The notes under the pieces: model-generated | The model's input: the letters and a program-made list of their open reading frames with translations, nothing else | Database searches by the model: none | What the model was told of the DNA's origin: nothing | NCBI RefSeq assembly: GCF_036850765.1 | Contig: NC_089490.1 | Span: forward strand, 297,706,982-297,770,981 | Direction: 5' to 3' | Length of the DNA: 64,000 nucleotides | Source: Saccopteryx bilineata | Taxonomy: Eukaryota; Chordata; Mammalia; Chiroptera; Emballonuridae | Position numbers and translations under genes: made by a program | In this document: positions 13,381 through 25,475 of the stretch, in pieces | Numbering within the stretch: the first letter of the stretch is position 1 | Layout of the letters: every line of letters starts with the position of its first letter

Positions 13381-14161
13381 CAGCCTAGTCTTATGTGTGT
13401 GTGTGTGTGTGTAATTTCTAATTATGTATACATACCGTACATATCACACTTGGATCATTCTGACATCAACCCTGTATCTATGCCTGTTACCACCTACTCT
13501 ATCATATTCTTTTTGACCAGGATGTATTCTTCTCAAGGCCCACAGTGTTTTTAATTGCAGGTGCTTTCAGACTACATCTCTTTAACTAATCAATACTGCA
13601 AAATAACTAGTAGCTTCAGTTTCCATAATGTGTTGTTCCCTTTGAGTCTTCAGAGGCCACATACTGTCCAGACGACTTGGACAGATGAAAGACAACAAGC
13701 CCCTGTATCTGTGTTTTTGTGATGCCCCATGTTTTTGGAAGGAAAGATACATATTCAAGTCCTACCTTTCAAGGACATCCCTCTGATCAATTTTATTTCT
13801 AGGTTCAACGCACTTGGTCACAGTATGGGGACCATTTGGCCCTGTGAGCTCAAAATAACCATGGAGCCCTAAGAGTTATTTAAAAATACTTTCTTGTGAA
13901 CTTTGTGATTTTCTCATTTGTCTACCCAGTGTCGCCTCTTAACTGACATTGCTTTTATGTCAGATAGCCAAAGAAAACAGAACAGAAAAGGCAGAGAGAG
14001 TGGTGGTGTTTTCTGATGTGCGGAGCAATGGTTCAGAGGCCATGCAGTCTGTGTGCTTGGGTCAGGCCCCTTCTCCCCCACTCACACACGTGTGTGACCC
14101 TGGCCAGATGGACACTCAACCTCGTTCAGCTTCAGCTTCCTCAGCTCTAAAATGCGGGGAA

Positions 14162-14555
14162 GCCCTGGCCGGTTGGCTCAGCGGTAGAGCGTCGGCCTGG
14201 CGTGCGGGGAACCCAGGTTCGATTCCCGGCCAGGGCACATAGAAGAAGCGCCCATTTGCTTCTCCACCCCCCACTCCCCCTCCTTCCTCTCTGTCTCTCT
14301 CTTCCCCTCCCGCAGCCAAGGCTCCATTGGAGCAAAGATGGCCCGGGCGCTGGGGATAGCTCCTTGGCCTCTGCCCCAGGCGCTAGAGTGGCTCTGGTCG
14401 AGGCAGAGCGACGCCCCGGAGGGGCAGAGCATCGCCCCCTGGTGGGCAGAGCATCACCCCTGGTGGGCGTGCTGGGTGGATCCCGGGTCGGGCGCATGCG
14501 GGAGTCTGTCTGACTGTCTCGCCCATTTCCAGCTTCAGAAAAATACAAAAAAAAA
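14162..14555 (+). repeat. tRNA-derived SINE, family B, young-looking copy
   Basis: This copy keeps many CpG dinucleotides. Its flanks aatgcggggaa (14151-14161) and aatgcagggaa (14556-14566) differ at one base. It contains an internal duplication of a roughly 20 bp unit (gcagagcatc...cctggtggg, 14423-14466), absent in most other copies. Confidence 0.9.
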
Positions 14556-16203
14556 AATGCAGGGAATTATCACCAGTCTCCTTGGGCTGTGGTGAGTATT
14601 TAATGAGAGAATTCATGTTAATTAGCATACAATCATGCTATTAAAGCATGGTACCCGTTTTATAAACGCTCTCTGTTAAGAACGCAGTAGAACTTTCCTA
14701 ATGGAAAGAAATGTGACTAAAATGTCAAGAATTATAAGACCTATTCCTCTCATTCTTTCAAGAAATTGGATTACGCTAAGCATGAAAATCGTTTTTCCCC
14801 CTGAACATGTATTCTTTACTTGCAAATGGAGAGAGTAAGATGCTGGTCCACTGACAAATGATATAATAACTTACTTCAGAAATCAAACATGAATAAATGT
14901 GAGAACAGAGTTCAAATGCAAACAAAAAGTTTTGAAAGTTTGACTGTACCTATTTATTGCCAATACAGTCGGTTCTATGACCAAAGGTGATGATTAATTC
15001 ATACAGAAATTTTTAAACAGCTAAATTGTCAATTGTTGCTAAAATTCACTAGAGATAGCAGATAAGAGTGGGGTTAGAAGTTTCAGCATCCAAATGACAA
15101 GTGTGTCCTTAGACAATCTACTGAATCATTGAAAAATCTTAGTTTCTCTACTTATAAATTGGCGCAAACCAGACCCTACTGCTTCTCAGGGCCGTTAAAA
15201 GGAGAAAATAAGAGCTTACATATCAAAGTGGTTTGGAAATTAACACACCTTATAAATTAAATGCTGGGTGTTTTTGTATTAGCTACTATTACTTCACTTC
15301 CCTTCAGCTACAAACATGAGCCATGAAGTGTCATAAAAAATGCTAAATGATTTGAATGTGTGATTATTTTGCCACAAAGTCCTCTTCTGAGTTGTCAAAT
15401 TATTTTTAACAAGTACACATACTGTGTATTTGAAATTCATATGGGTGAGAAATGACTTTGACGCTTCAAAGGACTGAATTAGTTCTGGAAATGGAAAAAC
15501 AAATGCCTAGCCAAATTCCTGAAGACTGAACGTAGGGGCTAACATTTTTTCATCATGTATTTTCTTCTCCCTCTATTTTCTAATTCTTTTAATAAGTCAA
15601 AATGTTTTCTTTCTTTTCTTTTCTTTTTTTTTGTATACAAGCAAACACACCCAAAAGAAAAGAAATCATTGATACATGAAGATACAGAATTCTTTTAAAG
15701 GATGTGGTGTTGGATTTCCATTCTAATTGTTATTATTTGACAGGTTTAAACCAGGGTCTCACACATTAGCTTTCGGAATGAAACGAGCCCTTTCAGTTGA
15801 CCTTCATCATAGGATCCTCCCGGTTTATGACTGGAGGGGGCACGGGAGATGACCCACAGTAGCTCATTGTTCTGCAGATAAAAAGCAGACTCAGTGGAAG
15901 GGCTGGCTTCCCTACTACCACACAGCTGGCTGACCCAGACCTCCTGCCTTGGTTCAAGGTTCTTTTCATTTTCAGTATAACTCACTAGGTTTGTTCTCTT
16001 GTGTTGAGATTTATTTTCTTTCTTTCCATTTTTGGAGTTAGGGAGGTATGGAAGGAGGTGAGGACATACACCTGACTGCTTTATGTTTATTCCACATTAG
16101 ACTATATTTCATACAAGCCCACTTTGAAAGTTGCACAAGAATGCAACTCCCCTAACTATTTTCCAGAGTGAAACAGGCATGGGCTAAGAGATGGACCTCT
16201 TAC

Positions 16204-17337
16204 CTCACTCCAGTTCCCAACGACCCAGTATGCAGGGCTGTGGTCCCTCGAGAGCTGCTTGTAACTGGAGGCATTTAGCAAAAACCCCTCAGCCATCAGA
16301 CTTGTTGCATCTTCCTCTGACAGTACGGGTCCAGAACTCTGTGTCAGATTCACCTTGCTTGGACGTTCCGGGAGGTTGTGGTTTACCGACCATTCTGCAG
16401 GTGCTGGCGGGCGGACTCCCCCCAGAGGGAGTGAATCGTGAGCTGGCTCTTCAGTGACCACCCCCGCAGCTCTGGGCGTACCGTTTCTGAGAGTAGCAGG
16501 CTCTTGGCTGGATAGCAGTCCTTCTGTCACTGTGCTAACAGGTGGCCACAAGGACGTTCCCCAAAGATAAGGTGTTGGCAGAGGTCCAGGTGGCATTTCT
16601 GTACGTCTCTCTCCCAAAGCATCGTTTCCAGGTGCTCTGGTCTGGGTCCATATCACAGAGTCGTTCTCCTTTCTGTCTGTAGGTTGGTCACTGTCTTCCC
16701 CGGAGCCACTGTGGATCTCCATCTCTGGCTCTTTGCTCAAGGTACTGTAAAAGGGAGTCACCTGCCACGTCACAGGGATGCCGGAAGATGCCAAATCAGA
16801 ACCACTCACTGTTGTGGCTAAAACTTCTCCTCCTGAGGCAAAACCGGGGATGGAACTGGAAACATTCTCTTCATTTGGCTGGATGCTCAGAGACCAGGCA
16901 GTGGGAATGGGCTGGGAAGTCATTCCAGTGGAAATGGCAGCCTGAGTACCCAGTTCTGACTGGGTTGAGCTATTCTGCCCCTGTTTCCCGTCCAGGTCCC
17001 CTTCTTTGGAGGCTGTGGCGGGACCAGGGCTGTTGCTTGCCAGGGAACTCGTGCTCACAGACTCAGTGCTCACAGGCACTGTGGGTGTGGTCAGCATTCT
17101 GGGATGGGGTGTCGTTGGAGGAATGGGCTTTAAGGGGTCATGCTCAGATGTCGGTAGCTTTTTCCCATTGAAAAGTGTGCCTTTGTTGGGTTTGAGGACT
17201 CTCCGGCTTGACGGGCATTGCTGGAGGCCACACAGAGCTCTGCTGTTGGGTTTCCTTGTCACGTCACAGGGCTCGTCATGGTTCTTGGCACACGTGACAC
17301 TTCGAGTCCGCACTCCACCCCCACAGGAAACAGAACA
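16204..17337 (-). CDS. ADAMTS12: ADAMTS12 large exon: TSP1 repeat 4, mucin-like spacer 2, TSP1 repeat 5 start
   Basis: A 1134 bp exon of 378 codons, phase 0 at both ends. Acceptor TTTCCCAG, donor GTAAGAGG. The first about 50 residues finish TSP1 repeat 4 ([20 protein letters not shown], then [11 protein letters not shown]). The next roughly 300 residues are rich in Ser, Thr and Pro and almost free of cysteine: the mucin-like spacer 2 found only in ADAMTS7 and ADAMTS12. EIHSGSGED is a likely chondroitin sulfate attachment site. N-glycosylation sequons seen are NSS, NVS, NDS, NGT, NLT, NAS and NWS. The end, YWVVGNWSE, starts TSP1 repeat 5. The spacer differs from human at many positions while its ends are conserved, as expected for a disordered glycosylated linker. 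No stop or frameshift is seen. Confidence 0.96.
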
Positions 17338-19143
17338 CTGGGAAAGAGACACAGCGGTTAGTCTAAGTGGGAAAGAGGCACTGGTTCTCATGTTCAGTTT
17401 TACAACAAATCAGACGGGCCCAATGGCAACTGACTTGTGCAGCTAAAATTTTTACATTTTTATCTTTTGTTTCTGTACTCCATTAGTTTCCTATGGAAAT
17501 ATATGTCTTCTGGAGACCAGCTGAGGCTCAGGACCAATCATTTACCCTCCATAAATGGAAAACACAGACCATGACAGTATAAATGAAGTCTCCCAGGGCT
17601 AGGAGTGTTGGATAGTAGATTCATGAAGAGTACGAAGATTTAAATAAGTCACCTAATCTTTTAAGAAGATCATAATATCTTTCCTAGGTTTTTGATGCTA
17701 TCAAATTAATGTAAAATGTGTATACGGCCCCTAAAATCTATTTAGTTCCCATTATAAGTCACATAGTCTCACCCAGGCACCAGAAGCACCCTTTCCACTT
17801 GCCTGTGTCAGGTAGAGTCATAATAAAAGTCATAATACATACTCACATATGTATGTAGATCCAGGACCTTGGAGACACCCTTTGCAGAGTGTTAGGTGAA
17901 CCCTGTAGCACAGTTCTGATCTATACGCGGGGACCAGGGCAGGGACCCTGTTTTAGTGTTCCCTCCATGTTCCCTAGACATGCTAAAGCCCAGGCAGCTA
18001 GACTACCTTCGGGGGAATCCTAACAGGACCGTCCTCGATCAGGATTCGTGGTGCAGAATACTTATTCCATCAGCCTGAGCAGCTGCGAACCACACATAGT
18101 TTCTACATAAACGACATAGTCTAGATGTTTTGAAAAAGCCATATTTTTACCAAACTGATCCATTTTTAGCTTCCCTTTCCAAGGATGTTTTAAGTTATCC
18201 ACCAAATACTCGGCATGTGGACACGAACGGTGTGCGAGTCTTCCCTGGCTGCGTCACATCTGTCTTTGTCCGTTGGCTCTCTGACCCCAGTGCAGACTTC
18301 TTGAGAATGGTGACTATACAATGCTCGGCAGAGTTCAAGGGCTTCCCAGCCACCACTCTGCCTGACACTCCTGAGTACACATTCTCCAACACACCCACCG
18401 TCCCTCCCCATCTGCTTTTTTAGCCAGTAGATGCAGAATCTTTCAAGTAAGCAGTGGATGCCATTCCTGAGTCCTGGGCTATCCTGTGCCCCATGGGACT
18501 GTGTTAACTCTCTACCAAGTATACTGGGCCTAAAAACGAAGTTGGTTTTCTCATAGTCACACCAGAACAAGCAGAGTTGTCTCATGGTCAGCCCACCCTT
18601 TCAGTTCATCCTCCAACCGCGTTTATCTCCATAGGAGCTGTCAAGCCATCAGATGAGATAAATGCAGGACATGTCATGCTTAGCACTCATCTCAATGGGC
18701 AGTTTCAGGATTCTCAAAACCAGTTTCTGCTATGACGATCGTATGCCCTTACCTTATAATTCTGAACGCAGGACCAGACAAGCAGCTGTTAATGCCCTCC
18801 CTGGGAGTCACCTCACCCTCACTTGCCAGCCTGCCTAGATTATGGCCTATGGGGCAGCCCGCTGACAATGAGTTCTGCTTCTAAATTAGTCCACTCCATC
18901 CACCTGAGGTGAACTGTCAGGGAGGGGGGCCCACAGATGGTATAGAACAGTAGTGCTAGGATAGTTTATTAAAAAACATTTTAGGGGCTTAATAGAGAGT
19001 TTGGGCTAAAGGGCTGGGCAGAGATAGAGCTGATGCTTTGGGGATGAAACATTCAATGCACAGTCTCAGGAATTTATAACTGAATGATTGGCTCTTGTGC
19101 TAAAACCAGCTTTGAAAGTGAGTTAAAACACTTAGGTGCCTAT

Positions 19144-19621
19144 TATGGGTTGAATTGTGTCCCCTTCAAAAAAGATATAAGAGGAAGTCCTGACCCCTGC
19201 TTAAGCAACCCCTTCTCTTGTACCTTTGAATGTAGTCTTATTTGCAGGTGGGGTCTTTACAGAGGTAGTCAAGTTAAAATGGAGTCACTAGGGTGGGCCC
19301 TGATCCAATATGGCTATGGTTCTTAATAAAAAAAAGGACATCTGGATACAGGGACACAGACAGGGACAAGGCCACCTGAGGATGAAGGCATAGATCAAAA
19401 CAACACATCTAGCAGCCAAGAAACACCGAAGAGTGCCAGCAAATGACCAGAAGTTAGAAGGGCATGGAATGAGCTCTCCCTCACCATCCCCAGCGGGACC
19501 TGCTCTGATGGCACCCTGATCTTGGCCTTCTGCCCTCCAGGGAGGTGAGACAACGCCCTTCTGTTACTTAAGCCACCCAGGTTGTGGTACTTTGCTATGG
19601 CAGCCCTAGGAAACTAATACA
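19144..19621 (+). mobile_element. MaLR/MLT1-type solo LTR
   Basis: Starts tgggttgaattgtgtcccc and ends ggcagccctaggaaactaat, with aagccacccaggttgtggta near the end. This layout is typical of non-coding MaLR LTRs. No internal retroviral sequence is present. Confidence 0.65.
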
Positions 19622-20559
19622 GTGCTCTGATCATTTAATAAAAAAAATCAGACATGATGAAGAGAACCAACGGCCCCCAACTGGTTTTCTGTGAGTAGTT
19701 GTTTCACACGAGAGAGGGCCATGTGTGTTCTCTGGGAAGCCTGGCAGAGCCCCGGCTGCTGATGTCTGGGAAGAGCTGAGATGTTGGCACTTACAGATGC
19801 CTCCTGCCAAAGTGCAGGTGGTCGAGGCTAAGCCTCGGGTGTCTAGCCTCACAGGAGCACCCTGGACCTTCACTGACCCTGGGAGCACTAAGGTTAGTGA
19901 CTCAGAAGTGTCTCCTGGCCTTCTATGCTCTGTCTTCCTTCAGGGGCAGGAACTCCTGTGGGACTTCAGCCGAGTTCTCCTTTGCCTCTCACTTAACAGT
20001 AGACGTGTCTTCTGTCTGGGGAGCCAGGAGATCGCATTTGTGGACATGAGTATCGAGTCTGTCTGGTCACTTGCACACTCCACACCCAAGTGAACAGCTT
20101 TGCGGTTAACGGAGTCTCAGTGACATGGCTAAACGGGTCATTTTGTCCATCTGTTTATTTGGGTGCTTTTTCTCAGGCACACAAAGGGCAGATCGAGATC
20201 TCCACAGACCCTGGGCTGAGCAGCTCGTGGAAGCTGAGCCTCACGTCCCCTCAAGTATATCAAAAAGCATTTCTAGTTTCAAGTGAAATATAATCTTTTT
20301 CTGTAAAAACCACTTGAAAGGCTTTTCATTCTTTTGCTTTGGGAAATATTTGGTGAGGGAGATATTTAATTTACAGGTGGTTCTGATTTCTCAGCAACCA
20401 TCCTGCATCGTCTCGAGTTTCGGCAAAGTGAAAAAAGCTGACCTACACATTGTTTCCAAGCACAGCATATTTTTTTAGAATCCCTGAGAGCTGTCATGTT
20501 ATTATACTTTCAAGCGTTTGAGATGCGGTATGGCCAAGTTCAGAGTAAAAGCTCTGCTG

Positions 20560-20720
20560 GCTGCACTCTGATCCTGGCTCTCTGCTTGGGGCTGTGTGAC
20601 TTTGGAAGAGTTTCTAAACATCTCTGTGCCCAAGTTTCTTCATCTGTAAAATGGGGCTTAATAAGGCCATGGTGAAATATTGTGTTACTAACTATAAAGG
20701 TGTTTACTGCAGAGACTAAA
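20560..20720. repeat. MIR-like fragment
   Basis: ctgtgtgactttggaagagt followed by tcttcatctgtaaaatgggg is the classic MIR core pattern. Confidence 0.6.
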
Positions 20721-21324
20721 TGCCCAATATGTATGTTCTATTAATATGTGATCAGACATTGAATTCTGACTTGGCAGTATCCTTCTATTTTAATGGGTGC
20801 AATGCATTACCCTTTTTTCAGGTCCCTAACACTGGTGGGGGCCTTGAGAAAAACTTACAAGTCCTAAGCCCTGTGCTTACAGTGGTCTGTGCATAAAATG
20901 GTCCTAAGTTTGGCTATTGATCTATGGTCCCCAAGGCAGGGGGCCACAAGTCAATTCTGTCAGAATATTTGGGTACTATTGACTGGCCAGGCTTGCAAAA
21001 TCACAGTAGCATGGAGAATAGACCCTTGTTTTCTCGCCTGATAATAAAATTGCCATTAAGTGAACAGTTACTATTTGCCTGGCACTCTCTGAGGGGCTAC
21101 ATGGACTATCTTCAAGCCTAACAATAACCCTGTCTTTCTAGATGAGAAAAGGCTGAGAGAGGTCTAACACTAGTTCAAGGCCATACACCTAGGGCTTGTC
21201 TTGGCTGGAAAATCTAGAAAAATTGCTGTCCCACTCAATCTGTTAGTCTAACTGCTAGGAGAAATAGGGGAATTAATGAACTAATATCCACCTCAGGGAG
21301 TTATTTTACAAGTTAAATGAGGCA

Positions 21325-21665
21325 AACTATCTAGTGTAGAGGGCACTCAACAAACGATGGATGACATTATTGTTATTTGTCTATTCATTTTGCTAACAAA
21401 TAATTATATGTATAGAACTTACCGTGTGCCAGGCGTTGTTCTAGTGAGAACTTTAGAAATATTAATTCATTTAATACTCGTAACTTTCTTTAAGTCTAAG
21501 TACTACTGCTGTCCACATTTTATGGATGGAGAACAGAAGCCATAGAAAAGTAGAAGTCACCACAAAGAGATTAAATTCACCCATCTAGTAAGTGGCAGAG
21601 CCGGGATTTGAACCTAGGAGCTTGTGTCCCAGAGATCATGCCTTTCACCACTAGGCTGACTGCCT
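21325..21665. repeat. MIR-like fragment
   Basis: gtgtgccaggcgttgttct, then agtaagtggcagagccggga and tttgaacctagg, match a MIR in the antisense wording. Confidence 0.6.
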
Positions 21666-24409
21666 CTCACAAGGCTTGTCCCTGAAGTGATAGTAAAAAT
21701 GAGAGCCACAGAAACTTTGATACTATGTCTTTGTTTACAACATACAGAGTCCCCCATTCTTTGTCTTTCAAGCCCAGAAAGCAGGCAGAGCAAAACCAGA
21801 AGATTCCTGATGAAACTTGAGATTGGGGGTAGGAGGCTGAGTTTAGAGGGGGAGGGGCTGGTCACAGGGGGCAGAGAACCCTCCCTGGGAACCTCTAGCT
21901 CTCACTGGTGCCCCCTCTGACTGCTGGCCCAGCCGAGCCCCACTTCTCTCATTGCTCGGGCTGGCAGATCTGCCTTGACAGAGAAGAGCAGCTCATGGAC
22001 TTGCCTCTCCTCCTCCTTCCCACCTTGGTCAGCCCAGGGAGGACCACTCTCTAGGAGTCTTGGAGCCTCGGAGTTCTTGTGTCTTTTGGCCTTATTACGT
22101 TCTAACTTCAGACTCATGCAGGGTGACCCCCGAGCAGCCCAGAGCAGACCAAATGATCAGGTACTGCTGGAGCACTACCCTACATGAATTCATGTCAATC
22201 CCAAGACAAAATCCAGGCTATAAAAACTATGCATATATAACAAGAATCGCTATATCGCTATACCATCTCTCTTAAAAAGGTATCTGAGCATAGTTAACAT
22301 GCCAAAGACGGTTCACTGTTGTCCAGCAAATAGAATATTTGAGAAGTTGAGGGCTAATGTGTACAGACATTAGCAAGACAGCAGCAGAAAGAGAGGAAGA
22401 CCCACTGGATGAGTCTTTTTATCTACAGGCACCTGTGCTGAATGAGGGCAGCAGCTCAGCCTGTCTGCTCAGTTCTGTCAAGTGGATGCTAGAAACTAGA
22501 TTTCCTGACTGCTATCAGCACACTATGCAATGGCCTGTATTTGGAACAAGAGAGAAAAGTTGGCACTTGTCACATCATGCCAACATTTTAGTCCTTTGTC
22601 TCCAGTTCAGTCACATCATTTTGCTCACCATAAATGTGAACACAATAAAAAGAACTCCTCAGCCAAATATATAATTACAGTTCTTTAAAAAAGCATGAAG
22701 ACTCTGGCAATTAGTAAATTCTACGTGCCCAAAATTATTAACTGCTTCAGATGCAGCCAAAGCATTTCTGGTAAACAGATTTAATGGACCGGTCACAATA
22801 CCCCATTCGGCCTTATTTCAACAACACTGAAACTTACAACAATCTATGCAGGTTGGGGTAGGCTGATGGGCCAGCCCGAGGCTGTCACTCTACTTCTCTG
22901 GGAATAGCAGGGCATGTTCTGGACCGCTGCTGATATGTGCACACGCATCAGCGCACCTGTCAGTAGCGCACCCGTATTAGTTTATAGGCACGTTTTCTTT
23001 GCATGTATACCTTTGTCTTTTGTTTTGGCCCTCTCTCTCTATTTGATAAGAAGTTTTTACAATACAGGGACCATACATGCCACTTAAAAAAAATTTCACC
23101 TAGATGCCCAAGAGTGCATTCTGTACAGGATTAGAAGTAAATAAACCTAAACTGTGCTATAAACTAATGAGACAGATTTTTGGAACTAGGTTTTATTGAA
23201 GTGGCTATATTCAGATGAGTGTTTTCTGCTTTCAATTATATTCAGAGATGGTACCTTGGCTTATACAAATTTTCAAAACCCTCTTCAGATAATACTTTCA
23301 GAGTATCTTTATAAGTGATGAAAAGCAATCTCATTTATTTATAATCAGATATCACTTTTTAAACAAAAAGGCTTTATCCAAATTGGTCACATTACTTCCT
23401 TATCCATCAGATTTAGTTTGTAATTGATTTTCTGTGGCATCTTCCTGATCAAAGATCCCTTTCTCTGAAGGTGAGTTCTAAGAAGACGTCCTCAGATATC
23501 CTGGTCAATAGCAGCATTATTATGGAAAGAAAGTGGCTTCCCAAGGAAGCTTACAGGAAGTCAGCACCCATCTATAAATTTTGCCCCACTGGTTTTAAAA
23601 AGGCACTTGTTTTCCAGTCATTCCTGAGGTCATTGACTGAAACGTGCAAACGGAAGTGGAGTGGAGCCCTGGAGACTCTGGGACCTTTGGAGATAAAGGG
23701 GTCCACCTTCTCTCCAGACTCTGGGAGCACAAGCCTTGATCATACCAGGCTCCATAGTGACCCCCAAAATTGAAGCCTGGGAATTTTCATGACCTAACCC
23801 ACTATTTTCTAGTTTAACTCAGAAAATTAGATCAGATTAATTCTGGGAAAATGCAAAACTTATTTGAATTTATGTGTCTAATGATAGTAGACATCCTGAA
23901 CCTTGCTCAGGTCTGGCCTTGACATGTGCTTAAAAGATGGATGGTTTGAGAGGCATCTCCAAGTGTCAAGTGTCCTGCCCACCATTCCACTGTTTGAGCA
24001 ACACTCCTGGCTTTACTTGACTATCTAGTGCCAGTGAAACGTAAGTACTGGTGAATGTTGTACAAACTGGTTCTTGCAACGGGTGGGGAGCCCTGATTGG
24101 CTCCCAATGGCTCAACAAAAGGCCAGCAGAAATCCTGACGATTTAGCAGTTAGCTGTTGTGAGCCAGTGCAAGCAGGACCCAGCTCATCCCTGGCAGGTA
24201 GCACTGGACAAGCGAGAAGAAGACCCTGGAAGAGTAGAAGAGCAAGGGAGAACACTGGGCAGTGGAAAACGCAGAAACAGGCCAGAGGTGATGGACACTG
24301 GCCACGTGCCGCCTTCTCTAGGGTCACTTTGGCTTGGTTAATGATGAGGAAGGGGATGAGCTGATGAAGCATAAATAATGCCAGTTCCCCTTTGAAGCCC
24401 TGAGCTCAC

Positions 24410-24620
24410 CTCACTCCAGTTGCCCACTGTCCAGTCCGATGGACACAAGATGTCTCTGTTGCAGGAAACGAGGGTCTTGGGCTTCAGCAGATGCTGGCAG
24501 TCCGTGGCCGGCAGGGCCTGCTCGTCGGAGCCCACGGTCTGGATGCACAGCACCGCACGCTTCTTCTCTCCATGGGGACCGCAGGTCGCGGAGCACGCCT
24601 CCCACTCCCCGGTCCACCAC
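24410..24620 (-). CDS. ADAMTS12: ADAMTS12 exon: TSP1 repeat 3 and start of repeat 4
   Basis: Acceptor GTCCACAG, donor GTGAGCTC. The 211 bp read [59 protein letters not shown] and [24 protein letters not shown] starts TSP1 repeat 3 and DILCP ends it. DWTVGNWSE starts repeat 4, with the split just before its first cysteine. The end at GAG rather than at the overlapping GTGAGG is fixed by the phase 0 start of the next exon (TGT). GC content is higher here than in the flanking introns. Confidence 0.95.
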
Positions 24621-25351
24621 CTGTGGACAGACACGGCCAGTGAGAGGAGATCAGCAAACCCCCAACGTACATATACATAGATATGTGTGTGTATGTACAT
24701 ACCTATATGCACATGTATATGTGTGTGTATATATATATGAATACACATAAACACACTCACATATTTATATTTTCAGTTCAACCACTGAAAGAGAAATCAA
24801 GCACAGGAGAGATTACTGAGCCAGGATGTAAACCAAAGTTCTGACAGAAGTCAGTAAGGAGGAGATGCAAATGACCTCTTTCTTGAGTCAGATACACTCT
24901 AATTGCAAAGAATTTCTTTGTTGACAGGCTAGCCCATCCTGGAAGCCACTGGCCGTGTAAGGCTTCTTTCTTATATTAATATCATCAAACTGTTTCATTA
25001 TTTTTGAATGATCAGAATCTTAATAATCTCTCTCTTAACTATTCATTTGGAAAAGAACACAGGATGTCCAAATTCAATGTAGAAACAAATTAGTACTGGA
25101 GGGTAATAACTCAGGAATAAATAATAATAAATCTTGCATATGAAATCATTTGGGGAGGGGGAAATGACTCAGGATGATAAGTACGCACTTTTCAGATGTT
25201 GTGAAAGTTCAGTGACAGAGAAAGATGTTGCAACTTGAAGTTCATAAAAATATCTACCAAACAGTAGCTAACAAGAATAAAAGATGTAGCAACATAGAAA
25301 GAATTAAAGAAGAGTGGATTCTCAATACATTTTCAACTCCTTGGGGTAAAT

Positions 25352-25475
25352 CTACTCTTTGGCATTTACCCAAAGGAGTTGAGAATGTACGCCCACACAA
25401 AACCTATATATGGATGTTTATAGCAACTTTATTCATAATTGTCAAAACTTGGAAACAACCAAGATGTCCCCAGAG
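25352..25475 (+). mobile_element. LINE-1 fragment (ORF2 3' part)
   Basis: gtttatagcaactttattca followed by ttggaaacaaccaagatgtc is the recognisable 3' part of mammalian LINE-1 ORF2. Its 5' side is joined to an inverted copy of itself (see findings). Confidence 0.75.

Larger units (their letters stand above)
5963..16203 (-). other. ADAMTS12: ADAMTS12 intron between the TSP1-5 exon and the mucin exon
   Basis: About 10.2 kb. It holds five SINEs, an old LTR-like block (8071-8560), hAT-like and MIR-like fragments, and a possible old repeat near 13005-13380. The rest, including 10600-11990 and 14560-16200, is plain AT-rich intron in which I see nothing coding. Confidence 0.8.
17338..24409 (-). other. 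ADAMTS12: ADAMTS12 intron between the mucin exon and TSP1-3 exon
   Basis: About 7.1 kb. It holds a MaLR-type LTR (19144-19621) and MIR-like fragments near 20560 and 21325. Unusually, it carries no recognisable copy of either common SINE. 17400-19140 and 21900-24400 show nothing I can name. Confidence 0.75.

Noticed and set aside
14182..14235. tRNA gene suggested by box A and box B
   Set aside because: These are the internal promoter boxes of a tRNA-derived SINE; the cloverleaf is not intact and the sequence runs into the SINE body and A-tail.
14116..14628. Cluster of ORFs of 80-130 codons on both strands
   Set aside because: The same SINE-derived peptides as at 4836-5397; they end at the SINE boundaries.
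19725..20093. 122-codon plus-strand ORF as a separate gene
   Set aside because: No recognisable domain, it lies in an intron partly beside an LTR, and no splice or promoter evidence supports it.
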